Shown in pieces: positions 12,853-19,532 of a stretch of 20,823 bases of DNA. Every line of letters begins with the position of its first letter. Position 1 is the first letter of the stretch. A program made the position numbers and the translations under genes. Location of the stretch: positions 1 to 20,823 of the IMG/VR virus record IMGVR_UViG_3300021142_000228; one strand, written 5' to 3'. The notes under the pieces were generated by a model. That model was not told where the DNA came from. It made no database searches and saw nothing but the letters and a program-made list of their open reading frames with translations. Source of the DNA: a virus.

Positions 12853-12866
12853 GTAACTGGTTTCAA
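12853..12866. repeat. GTAACTGGTTTCAA element, copy A
   Basis: The same 14 bases recur at 13750-13763. Both lie next to a gene-end hairpin and to an ACACTC sequence, and both are followed leftward by a TCCAC/GTGGA palindrome, so a longer module has been duplicated. Confidence 0.7.
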
Positions 12867-12877
12867 TTTGACAGGCG

Positions 12878-12910
12878 AAAAAAAACCTGATATGCTATCG
12901 CATATCAGGT
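12878..12910 (-). terminator. Strong intrinsic terminator of the 213-aa gene
   Basis: On the - strand, a perfect 11-bp stem (ACCTGATATGC with its complement), 4-nt loop, then eight T. It starts 10 nt after the stop of the gene at 12920-13561. Confidence 0.92.
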
Positions 12911-12919
12911 CTAAAAATA

Positions 12920-13561
12920 TTACTTAAGCCATACTAAATTAAATGCTTTGATCGACTGTTTTAACTTATCAAGATCAGCAGTTACATCATCACGTTTTTT
13001 AGCACTTCCGCAACGTGCGATCAAACCCGTTTTACCGTCATTGAATACAGCGTCAACGACTTCTGTAAAATCTTTTACAGCAGTTCTAGCATTTTCCTTC
13101 CCTTCGTTTTGAATCCGTCTTGCTTCCCGCTTGAGATCGTTAATGCGATTACTGCAATACGTTTGGACTTCCTTCCTGATCTGTTTGACAATCGGGTACA
13201 TATACGGTTCAGTTTCTTTTAACTTACCAAACACTTGCTGATTAAAGCTAAAGGCAAAATCAACGCCTATTAGTTTCTTATTACTTGCTTCCTTTAGGTT
13301 ATTACTATCATTAACCAACAAGTACTTATCATCAATTACAGCGTATTGCTTCGGCGGATTATTCTCACTAAAACGTAAACGATAACCCTCGTTTAACTGC
13401 TCAAGAGCTTCTTTCGGTATATCTTCGGGGAAGCCTACTACATTGGATAAACAATATCTAGCAACCGATTTAACGGTATCTCCTGCCCTAGCTTGCTTAT
13501 ACGCACCGTCTTTTAATGACGTAATTACTTCGTTTTGTGTTGCAATAGTTTTTGTAGCCAT
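12920..13561 (-). CDS. Hypothetical phage protein, 213 aa, single-gene unit
   Basis: Begins MATKTIATQNEVITSLKDGA; no family is recognised. The centre is IDDKYLLVNDSNNLKEASNK then KLIGVDFAFSFNQQVFGKLK; the C-terminal half is helical and strongly basic (RINDLKREARRIQNEGKENA, AKKRDDVTADLDKLKQSIKA) and ends FNLVWLK. It has its own promoter (13631-13660), an AAAGGAT ribosome site and a strong terminator. This independent expression suggests an abundant product. A basic, soluble protein near a control region could be a DNA-binding or single-strand-binding protein, but this is inference only. Confidence 0.82.
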   Translation of the reverse strand: MATKTIATQNEVITSLKDGAYKQARAGDTVKSVARYCLSNVVGFPEDIPKEALEQLNEGYRLRFSENNPPKQYAVIDDKYLLVNDSNNLKEASNKKLIGVDFAFSFNQQVFGKLKETEPYMYPIVKQIRKEVQTYCSNRINDLKREARRIQNEGKENARTAVKDFTEVVDAVFNDGKTGLIARCGSAKKRDDVTADLDKLKQSIKAFNLVWLK

Positions 13562-13630
13562 GATGTTAAATCCTTTATGAAAAGTTAAACTGCTGAAATA
13601 TGACTAATGAGAATCACTAGCCATGTGTTA

Positions 13631-13660
13631 TATATACCCGATTTTCTAATTAAAAAGCAA
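13631..13660 (-). promoter_or_regulatory. Promoter of the 213-aa gene
   Basis: On the - strand TTGCTT (13655-13660), 18-nt spacer, TATATA (13631-13636). CTTG(A/C)TTTT, GGGTATA(C/T)AT and a downstream ACATG are shared with the promoter at 14304-14333. Palindrome copy 9 ends close to the -35, as an operator might. Confidence 0.7.
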
Positions 13661-13663
13661 GAT

Positions 13664-13679
13664 TCCACTAGTAAGTGGA
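13664..13679. repeat. Dispersed palindrome TCCAC-N6-GTGGA, copy 9
   Basis: Perfect arms with loop TAGTAA, identical to copy 8 including the tail TCGTTATTTAAGGTTTTGT. It sits 4 nt upstream of the -35 of the promoter at 13631-13660. Confidence 0.85.
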
Positions 13680-13749
13680 TCGTTATTTAAGGTTTTGTGA
13701 CGCACTATTGCATATCCGCCATGCACACGCACCACACACTCGGCGATGA

Positions 13750-13763
13750 GTAACTGGTTTCAA
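13750..13763. repeat. GTAACTGGTTTCAA element, copy B
   Basis: Identical to 12853-12866. It adjoins the hairpin after the 61-aa gene. Confidence 0.7.
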
Positions 13764-13764
13764 A

Positions 13765-13778
13765 CCGGCTTGCGCCGG
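13765..13778 (-). terminator. Short GC hairpin after the 61-aa gene
   Basis: CCGGC, TTGC, GCCGG: a 5-bp stem directly after the stop codon on the - strand, followed by only three T. A weak terminator or an mRNA-end stabiliser. Confidence 0.5.
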
Positions 13779-13784
13779 CTGATG

Positions 13785-13970
13785 TTATCGATACACCACT
13801 TCTATCATCGAGTTGCGCTTCAGTATGAACACGCCTACTTTGAAAGCATCAAGCGCTAGGCTTAAGTTATCAAACCGTTTAATCTTACGGCATATTACAT
13901 CACCGTTTTTTACAACCGTCTCAGTTACTTTGTAACACTTGGTTACAGGGAATAGTTCTAGTTGTTTCAT
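13785..13970 (-). CDS. Small basic hypothetical protein
   Basis: 61 residues starting MKQLELFPVTKCYKVTETVV, mostly beta-like (KCYKVTETVVKNGDVICRKI) with a helical turn (LSLALDAFKVG) and a basic C-terminus. GAGGAGAAGTAATT precedes the ATG and overlaps the end of the 26-aa gene. It lies in a three-gene leftward transcript from the promoter at 14304-14333. Function unknown. Confidence 0.72.
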   Translation of the reverse strand: MKQLELFPVTKCYKVTETVVKNGDVICRKIKRFDNLSLALDAFKVGVFILKRNSMIEVVYR

Positions 13971-13972
13971 AA

Positions 13973-14053
13973 TTACTTCTCCTCATTGATTGATAAAAGA
14001 TATACAACGGCTAAGCCTAATACATATACAACTGCTGGAATAATGTAACCCAT
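13973..14053 (-). CDS. 26-aa membrane peptide
   Basis: ATG 14053 to TAA 13973-13975, reading MGYIIPAVVYVLGLAVVYLL then SINEEK. The first 20 residues are a complete hydrophobic helix. TTAGGAGAATCAC supplies a strong ribosome site, and the last codons (GAG GAG AAG TAA) form the ribosome site of the next gene. This placement supports a real microprotein even at 26 residues. It should sit in the inner membrane; its role is unknown. Confidence 0.65.
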   Translation of the reverse strand: MGYIIPAVVYVLGLAVVYLLSINEEK

Positions 14054-14071
14054 GTGATTCTCCTAAGTGAT

Positions 14072-14087
14072 GGGGGCTTTCGCCCCC
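14072..14087 (-). terminator. Perfect GC hairpin with GAAA loop
   Basis: GGGGGC, TTTC, GCCCCC; on the - strand the loop is a GNRA-type GAAA. It lies 6 nt after the stop of the 53-aa gene. There is no T-run, so it may slow RNA polymerase or protect the mRNA end rather than stop transcription. Confidence 0.55.
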
Positions 14088-14093
14088 GATTGA

Positions 14094-14255
14094 TTACCGT
14101 TTGTACTTGATAGCGACCGTCTTACCGAACACGTCAGTCACCTTGATGAACACATCTTCGTTAGGGTACTTGTATAACCATGATAGTGCTTTACCCTTTG
14201 ACCATGCTGTGTGCTTTACTTCTTTGTTACCCCATAATACATTGACTGTAAACAT
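14094..14255 (-). CDS. 53-aa hypothetical protein, first leftward gene
   Basis: ATG 14255 to TAA 14094-14096, reading MFTVNVLWGNKEVKHTAWSK and so on, ending TVAIKYKR. It is basic, with alternating beta-like segments (EDVFIKVTDVFGKTVAIKYK) and one amphipathic helix (SKGKALSWLYKY). CAATAGGAGAAGTAT is a strong ribosome site. It is the first gene after the leftward promoter facing the packaging arm, a position often used for early host-takeover proteins. That role is inference. Confidence 0.7.
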   Translation of the reverse strand: MFTVNVLWGNKEVKHTAWSKGKALSWLYKYPNEDVFIKVTDVFGKTVAIKYKR

Positions 14256-14303
14256 ATACTTCTCCTATTGAATATGAACTGCTTGATTGCTGTTCATGTA
14301 ATA

Positions 14304-14333
14304 TGTATACCTGTTTTTTACCTATAAAATCAA
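14304..14333 (-). promoter_or_regulatory. Leftward promoter at the divergence point
   Basis: On the - strand TTGATT (14328-14333), 18-nt spacer, TATACA (14304-14309), followed by ATTACATG. Shares its layout and flanking bases with the promoter at 13631-13660. It should drive genes 14255 to 13785. Confidence 0.7.
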
Positions 14334-14340
14334 GTATTCT

Positions 14341-14362
14341 GGGGTAAGTCCCCCCTTACCCC
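14341..14362. other. Hairpin GGGGTAAG/CTTACCCC beside the leftward promoter
   Basis: Perfect 8-bp inverted repeat with a 6-nt TCCCCC loop, 7 nt upstream of the -35. The complementary strand carries G-runs (GGGGGGG, GGGGG, GGGGGG) that could form a quadruplex. An operator or origin-type structure is possible. Confidence 0.55.
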
Positions 14363-14644
14363 CACCCCCCCAAAAGCTAATCTGGTACCATCGCGTCCCC
14401 CATACCCCATGATCTAGACAAACAACTCCACTTTTTCCCCAAACACCTACCCTTCAACTTTACATATCTTATCTATATAAATCAACAACTTAACTTAAAA
14501 ATTACCTCAAAATCGGCATTAAGTACACCCCTTCATAAATTTCCGCCAAAACGTACTTTTTTGCTTGTAACTTATTAATTTTAAACAATAAAAAGTGCCA
14601 AACACCCCACCTAAAATGAACATGTTTGTAACTTTACATATTAC

Positions 14645-14689
14645 TTTGACCCCACCCCCTACTAAAATATTTATTTGACCCCACCCCCT
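14645..14689. repeat. Direct repeat TTTGACCCCACCCCCT, two copies
   Basis: Identical 16-mers at 14645-14660 and 14674-14689, separated by 13 AT-rich bases (29-nt period). They are about 200 bases from the small terminase gene. Confidence 0.8.
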
Positions 14690-14802
14690 GACTTTTTCGG
14701 ATGAAGAGCCATGCGTTCGGCGCATAGAAAACACCCCCCGTAGGAGTCCCAAAACTAAAAAATGGGGGTATAATATTTATAAATTCCTGTGAGAAGGACT
14801 TT

Positions 14803-14824
14803 GGGGGCTTAGGCCCCCTTTTTT
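14803..14824 (+). terminator. Intrinsic terminator before the packaging operon
   Basis: GGGGGC, TTAG, GCCCCC, then six T on the + strand. No gene ends before it, so it either terminates a short transcript from a TATAAT at 14769-14774 or insulates the packaging operon from upstream reading. Confidence 0.85.
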
Positions 14825-14857
14825 AGTAAAAAAACTCTTTACACATAAAAAATATTA

Positions 14858-14863
14858 TATAAT
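14858..14863 (+). promoter_or_regulatory. Probable -10 of the packaging operon
   Basis: A perfect TATAAT 6 nt before the terS ATG at 14870. TTTACA lies only 14 nt upstream, so the -35 is poor or absent. Transcription would begin at or near the ATG itself, implying a leaderless or nearly leaderless mRNA. Confidence 0.45.
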
Positions 14864-14869
14864 TTGGAC

Positions 14870-15442
14870 ATGGACACGTATATTCCTGAAATTGAAGCAG
14901 ATATTGCCTTGCCGAAGAACGCGCAAGACGCATTCCCGTCCCTAACACCCCAAGAAGAACTCAACATGCGGGCCAATGTTGTTGCTTTAATGTCAGAATT
15001 AACTGGACAGGCTATATCTCCTACCCAAGATAACGTAGAGGAAGCAAAAAATCTAGCCAGGCAGATGGCAGAGAACCCCAAGTTCCGCCCTGAGTTCAAT
15101 CAATATCCAAATGAAACGCTTGCAATGCTGGCTGGCATGGTTGCGCAGATGAATGTGTCTATCGTTGATGAACTTTCTGAGCTAAAGACATATGTAGTGA
15201 ACCAATTAATTCATTCTGTAGAAGCCGCTAAAGATGTAAAGACTAAAGTTACTGCACTTAGGACTCTAGGTGAGGTAGATGGAGTAGACGCATTCAAAAA
15301 ACGTACAGAAGTTACTCTCAAAATCCAAACTATTGAAGAAGTTGAGGCCGAACTCATAAATTTACTTGACCAAGTAGAGACTAAATATATAGATGTGGAA
15401 GCAAAAGAGGTGTTTGACGAGGTAAAAGACAACGATGAGTGA
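14870..15442 (+). CDS. terS: Probable terminase small subunit
   Basis: 190 residues from ATG 14870 (a TTG two codons upstream is less likely). The N-terminal half has LTPQEELNMRANVVALMSEL then NPKFRPEFNQYPNETLAMLA. The C-terminal half, KTKVTALRTLGEVDGVDAFK then KRTEVTLKIQTIEEVEAELI, matches the end of phage small terminases (xALxxLGxixGVxxFxxxtEvtvxxxTxEEvExxL), as remembered. It directly precedes and overlaps terL by 8 nt, the usual order. Small terminases form rings that recognise viral DNA and regulate cutting by TerL. No ribosome site is visible. Confidence 0.78.
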   Translation: MDTYIPEIEADIALPKNAQDAFPSLTPQEELNMRANVVALMSELTGQAISPTQDNVEEAKNLARQMAENPKFRPEFNQYPNETLAMLAGMVAQMNVSIVDELSELKTYVVNQLIHSVEAAKDVKTKVTALRTLGEVDGVDAFKKRTEVTLKIQTIEEVEAELINLLDQVETKYIDVEAKEVFDEVKDNDE

Positions 15443-16973
15443 GCTCAAACTCACCCAAGAGCAGCTATTTAAACTGCGAATAGTGGTAGAAAACCCTAAA
15501 ACTCCACTTCAAATTAAGCGAAAAGCGAAGGATTTACTGGAGAAATATGATGAGTTTCTTACCCAAGCAAGAGGAAAACTATCCTTTTTGGACTTTGTTA
15601 AACATGTGTACCCAGGCTACAAAGTCGGGCCTCACCATCTCAAGCTGGCTCAGATTTTTGAAGACATTGCTGCGGGAAAGAAAAAACGCGTCATTGTTAA
15701 TATTGCTCCACGACACGGTAAGTCTGAGCTCATATCCTACCTCGCGCCAGCATGGTTCCTCGGTAAGTACCCCCAGAAAAAAATTATTATGGCATCGCAC
15801 ACAGCGGATCTTGCTGTTAACTTTGGTCGTCGTGTTAGGAATCTGGTCGGTTCAGAACCGTATAAAAACATTTTTCCGCAAGTAGAATTGCAAGCCGATA
15901 GTAAATCAGCATCACGATGGGGGACTAATTTTAATGGTGAATATTTTGCTATTGGTGTGGGTGGCGCACTTGCTGGTCGTGGTGCCGACTTGTTTATTAT
16001 TGACGACCCTCATTCCGAGCAAGAAGCAAAAACTGGGAGAGCTGAAGTATTTTTGCCTGCTTGGGAATGGTTTCAGTCTGGGCCTATTCAGCGTCTTATG
16101 CCTGGCGGAGCAATTATTGTAGTGATGACAAGATGGTCAAAGCTAGATTTGACTGGTCAGATTGTAAAACAGATGGAGCAAAACGACACTCAGGGAGATA
16201 TAGTTGAGCCATGGGAAGTAGTTGAGTTCCCCGCTATTAAAGATAACGGCGAATCTCTTTGGCCTGAGTTTTGGCCTGTTGAGGAGTTACTAGCTAAAAA
16301 AGCAGTATTAGATATTAGGTATTGGAATGCTCAGTTCATGCAGAACCCAGTATCAGAAGAAGGTGCGTTAATAAAAAGAGAGTGGTGGAATATATGGGAT
16401 AAAGATACCCCGCCACAATGCGAACATATAATCATGTCGCTTGACGCAGCCCAAGAATCTAACAACCGTGCGGACTACAATGCGCTTACAACGTGGGGAG
16501 TATTCTTTAACGAGGAAGTTAATAACTACAATATTATTCTTCTCAACGCGATTAAAAAACGCTTAGAGTTTCCGGAGCTAAAGAAGCTTGTACTTGATGA
16601 ATATAAAGAGTGGCAACCGGATGCGTTCATGGTCGAGAAAAAGTCCAACGGGGCTGCGCTTTACCAAGAGCTCCGCCGTATGGGTATACCGGTCCAAGAC
16701 TTTACACCAGGCAAAGGCCAAGATAAGATTGCGCGCGTTAATGCCATTTCAGATTTATTTTCAGGTGGGGTTGTCTGGGCTCCGAGTCATAGATGGGCGA
16801 AGGACGTTATAGAGGAATGTAATGACTTTCCGAGCGGAGTAAATGACGACTTAGTGGACTCAACTACCTTAGCTCTGTTAAGATTTAGGCAAGGTGGATT
16901 TATACGTCTACCAAACGACGAACCAGAAGACGATTTTCTGTACAAATACCGCAAAAAGGCAGCGTACTACTAA
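15435..16973 (+). CDS. terL: Terminase large subunit
   Basis: 512 residues, normal for TerL. The ATPase domain has Walker A APRHGKSE at 91-98, Walker B LFIIDD at 186-191 followed by PHSEQEA, and a coupling motif VMTRW at 230-234. The C-terminal RNase H-like nuclease has D337 in MSLDAA, E401 in FMVEKK, and D471/D472/D475 in NDDLVDST. The enzyme powers DNA packaging through the portal and cuts concatemers. The start overlaps terS by 8 nt; the portal gene follows 9 nt later. All key residues are present. Confidence 0.97.
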   Translation: MSELKLTQEQLFKLRIVVENPKTPLQIKRKAKDLLEKYDEFLTQARGKLSFLDFVKHVYPGYKVGPHHLKLAQIFEDIAAGKKKRVIVNIAPRHGKSELISYLAPAWFLGKYPQKKIIMASHTADLAVNFGRRVRNLVGSEPYKNIFPQVELQADSKSASRWGTNFNGEYFAIGVGGALAGRGADLFIIDDPHSEQEAKTGRAEVFLPAWEWFQSGPIQRLMPGGAIIVVMTRWSKLDLTGQIVKQMEQNDTQGDIVEPWEVVEFPAIKDNGESLWPEFWPVEELLAKKAVLDIRYWNAQFMQNPVSEEGALIKREWWNIWDKDTPPQCEHIIMSLDAAQESNNRADYNALTTWGVFFNEEVNNYNIILLNAIKKRLEFPELKKLVLDEYKEWQPDAFMVEKKSNGAALYQELRRMGIPVQDFTPGKGQDKIARVNAISDLFSGGVVWAPSHRWAKDVIEECNDFPSGVNDDLVDSTTLALLRFRQGGFIRLPNDEPEDDFLYKYRKKAAYY

Positions 16974-16982
16974 GGACAAATT

Positions 16983-19532
16983 ATGGCAATAGATAAAGCA
17001 CTATATCAAGCCCCTCAAGGTATTGACCAACTAAGTGAACAAGAACCACATGAGTTGGAGATTAGTATTGAGGATCCAGAAGCGGTAGAAATTGGCATCG
17101 ATGGTGAGCCTATTATGCGGATGGAGAAAGAAGAAACTCCCCCTGGATTTAATGATAACTTAGCTGAACACCTTGATGATAATGTGTTAAATAGTTTAGC
17201 TAGTGAATTAATAGCAGATTTTGAGAGCGACGTTAATGCAAGAAAAGACTGGATCCAAACTTATGTAGATGGTTTAGAACTTTTAGGTATGAAGATAGAA
17301 GAAAGAGCTGAACCATGGGAAGGCGCTTGTGGAGTCTATCACCCACTATTAGCAGAAGCAGTTGTTAAGTTCCAAGCTGAAATTATGATGGAGACGTTTC
17401 CCGCAGCGGGGCCAGTTAAGACTCAGATTATCGGTAAAGAAACCCCTGAGAAAAAAGCCGCAGCTGAACGTGTCCGAGACGACATGAACTACCAGATTAC
17501 TGACGTGATGAAAGAGTTTAGACCTGAACATGAAAGAATGTTATGGGGATTAGGACTTGCTGGTAATGCGTTTAAGAAAGTATATTTTGACCCATCGATG
17601 CAAAGACAGGTATCTATATATGTACCAGCAGAAGATGTAGTTGTGCCATACGGCGCTTCAAGTCTAGAAGATGCTGAACGTGTAACTCATGTAATGAGGA
17701 AGAAAGAAAATGATGTAGTAAGACTACAGCATGAAGGCTTCTATAGAGACGTTGATTTAGGTACACCTGTACAAGTCATGGATGAGATCGAGAAAAAGAT
17801 CGCCGAAAAGATGGGGTTCCGCGCGACTACAGATGATAGATTTAAGTTATTAGAGATGCACGTCGATCTAGATTTGCCTGGGTTTGAACATGAAGGTGAT
17901 GATGGAGAAGTAACAGGTATTGCACTTCCTTATGTAGTAACAATAGAGAAGGGTACTAGCACCATCCTTGCAATTCGTAGAAACTGGAGACCAGAAGATG
18001 AAACACATCGCAAACGCAATCACTTCGTACATTACCCATATATTCCAGGATTTGGGTTCTATGCTTTTGGTCTTATCCACCTTATCGGTGCTTTTGCCAA
18101 GTCTGGTACTTCTCTTATACGTCAATTGGTCGATGCTGGGACACTTTCTAACTTGCCCGGTGGTTTCAAATCACGCGGTATGCGAGTTAAAGGAGACGAT
18201 ACCCCAATCGCGCCTGGAGAATGGCGAGACGTGGATGTACCTTCCGGATCAATGCGCGATAACATGTTGCCGCTACCTTATAAAGAACCAAGTACAGTAT
18301 TATTCCAACTGTTCCAGAACATAATTGAAGAGGCTCGCGTATTTGCCGGATCCGCAGATATTAGTGCTTCAGACATGAGCGCGAATGCTCCTGTTGGGAC
18401 TACATTGGCTATTTTAGAAAGAACTCTTAAAACAATGAGTGCGATACAAGCTCGTATTCACTATTCAATGAAGCAAGAGTTTCAACTTCTAAAAGATATT
18501 ATTAGGGACTATGCCCCAGAAGAATATGAGTATGAGCCAGTTGAAGGTAGTAGGATGGCAAAACAGTCTGACTACGATATGGTTTTTGTTCTGCCTGTGT
18601 CTGACCCTAATGCCGCTACCATGGCGCAAAAAGTTGTACAGTATCAAGCAGCATTGCAGCTTGCTCAGACTGCCCCACAGTTGTATGACTTACCAATACT
18701 ACATCGCCAGATGCTTGATGTAATCGGCATTAAAAATTATCAGAAGCTTGTTCCGTTGCCAGAAGATATGAAGCCGCGTGATCCAGTAACTGAGAATCAG
18801 AATATCTTGTCGCAAAAACCTGTTAAAGCGTTTGTTTATCAGGACCATCAGGCGCACATATTAAGTCACCAAGCTTTAATACAAGATCCACATATTGGCC
18901 AATTGTTGCAGTCAAACCCACAGTTAGGCCAACAGATCCAAGCGGCTTTAACTGCGCACGTATTTGAGCATTTAGGTATGGAGTACCGTAAGCAGATCGA
19001 ACAAAGAATGGGTCAGACTTTACCCCCAATACCTGATGATGCAGATGAAGAAGAAAAGGGAATGTCTCCAGAAATGGAGATACAAGTCTCCAGAATGGCG
19101 GCTCAAGCAGCTCAACAGATGTTGCAGCAACACCAACAAGAAGCTCAACAGCAACAGAATCAGCAGACTGCCCAAGATCCAATCATTCAGTTACAGCAAC
19201 AAGAGCTTCAGATAAAAGCCCAAGAGCAGCAAAGAAAAGCCCAGAAAGATCAGCAAGACTTCCAGCTTAAGCAGATGCAGCTTCAGATTGAAGAAAAACG
19301 GATTACGGCCCAGCAGGAAACTGAAGGGGCTAAGATGGCAATTCAAGCTCAGCTTGCTAAGAGTAAAGAGCGTACTTCACAAGAAGCTGAAGGCGCAAGA
19401 ATGGCTATCGATGTAAGTAAAGCCCGTGAGCAACAAGCTCACCAAAAAGAAGTAACACGGATGCAAACAGATGCACAGAAAGAATTAGCAACAAAACAAA
19501 TGAACCAAGCACCTAAAAAGGAAACTAAATGA
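16983..19532 (+). CDS. Portal protein with long Gln-rich C-terminus
   Basis: 849 residues. The N-terminal ~60 residues are acidic. The core has ARKDWIQTYVDGLELLGMKI, then ERAEPWEGACGVYHPLLAEA, VVKFQAEIMMETFPAAGPVK, and later GLIHLIGAFAKSGTSLIRQL then VDAGTLSNLPGG. This is the pattern of large P22-like portals. The last ~160 residues are a Gln/Ala/Lys coiled coil with repeated EGAxMAI units (AQQETEGAKMAI, SQEAEGARMAI), like the portal barrel extension of podovirus-type phages. The portal forms the 12-subunit DNA channel at one capsid vertex and the docking site for terminase. AAGGACAAATT precedes the ATG. Confidence 0.92.
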   Translation: MAIDKALYQAPQGIDQLSEQEPHELEISIEDPEAVEIGIDGEPIMRMEKEETPPGFNDNLAEHLDDNVLNSLASELIADFESDVNARKDWIQTYVDGLELLGMKIEERAEPWEGACGVYHPLLAEAVVKFQAEIMMETFPAAGPVKTQIIGKETPEKKAAAERVRDDMNYQITDVMKEFRPEHERMLWGLGLAGNAFKKVYFDPSMQRQVSIYVPAEDVVVPYGASSLEDAERVTHVMRKKENDVVRLQHEGFYRDVDLGTPVQVMDEIEKKIAEKMGFRATTDDRFKLLEMHVDLDLPGFEHEGDDGEVTGIALPYVVTIEKGTSTILAIRRNWRPEDETHRKRNHFVHYPYIPGFGFYAFGLIHLIGAFAKSGTSLIRQLVDAGTLSNLPGGFKSRGMRVKGDDTPIAPGEWRDVDVPSGSMRDNMLPLPYKEPSTVLFQLFQNIIEEARVFAGSADISASDMSANAPVGTTLAILERTLKTMSAIQARIHYSMKQEFQLLKDIIRDYAPEEYEYEPVEGSRMAKQSDYDMVFVLPVSDPNAATMAQKVVQYQAALQLAQTAPQLYDLPILHRQMLDVIGIKNYQKLVPLPEDMKPRDPVTENQNILSQKPVKAFVYQDHQAHILSHQALIQDPHIGQLLQSNPQLGQQIQAALTAHVFEHLGMEYRKQIEQRMGQTLPPIPDDADEEEKGMSPEMEIQVSRMAAQAAQQMLQQHQQEAQQQQNQQTAQDPIIQLQQQELQIKAQEQQRKAQKDQQDFQLKQMQLQIEEKRITAQQETEGAKMAIQAQLAKSKERTSQEAEGARMAIDVSKAREQQAHQKEVTRMQTDAQKELATKQMNQAPKKETK

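Larger units (their letters stand above)
12314..12919. other. AT-rich non-coding control region
   Basis: About 600 bases without a supported gene. It holds a TAT/TAG microsatellite, at least nine ATTCTA/TAGAAT-like sites, palindrome copy 8, a pair of 23-nt TCATTTA palindromes, a shared GTAACTGGTTTCAA element and a strong leftward terminator. A -10-like TACAAT lies on the - strand at about 12366-12371 without a good -35. The content suggests regulation and possibly replication initiation. Confidence 0.6.
14256..14869. other. Divergent, C-rich non-coding region between the two arms
   Basis: About 600 bases with no supported gene. From right to left: the packaging-arm -10, a + strand terminator, a -10-like TATAAT, an ATGCG-TTCGG-CGCAT hairpin (14711-14725), two TTTGACCCCACCCCCT repeats, AT-rich stretches with ACTTTACATAT twice, runs of five or more C, an 8-bp hairpin at 14341-14362, and the leftward promoter. 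It is a likely transcription divide and could hold a packaging site next to terS. Confidence 0.6.

Noticed and set aside
2165-13679. The TCCAC/GTGGA palindromes as intrinsic terminators
   Set aside because: The stem has only 5 bp, no T-run follows, and several copies lie in the middle of genes that must be transcribed through.
14645-14689. Possible CRISPR-like repeat
   Set aside because: Only two 16-nt units with a 13-nt gap and no spacer array; treated as a simple direct repeat.
14519-14752. A 77-codon - strand frame in the divergent region
   Set aside because: It crosses the two C-rich repeats and a hairpin, has Gly-rich repetitive composition (VGGGVK) and no good ribosome site. It looks non-coding.
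14700-14760. A possible tRNA around the ATGCG-TTCGG-CGCAT hairpin
   Set aside because: No cloverleaf could be formed: the TTCGG loop is short and no acceptor or anticodon stem flanks it. No tRNA was recognised anywhere in the window.
15211-15432. - strand frames inside terS and terL
   Set aside because: They are antisense shadows of the strongly supported packaging genes.
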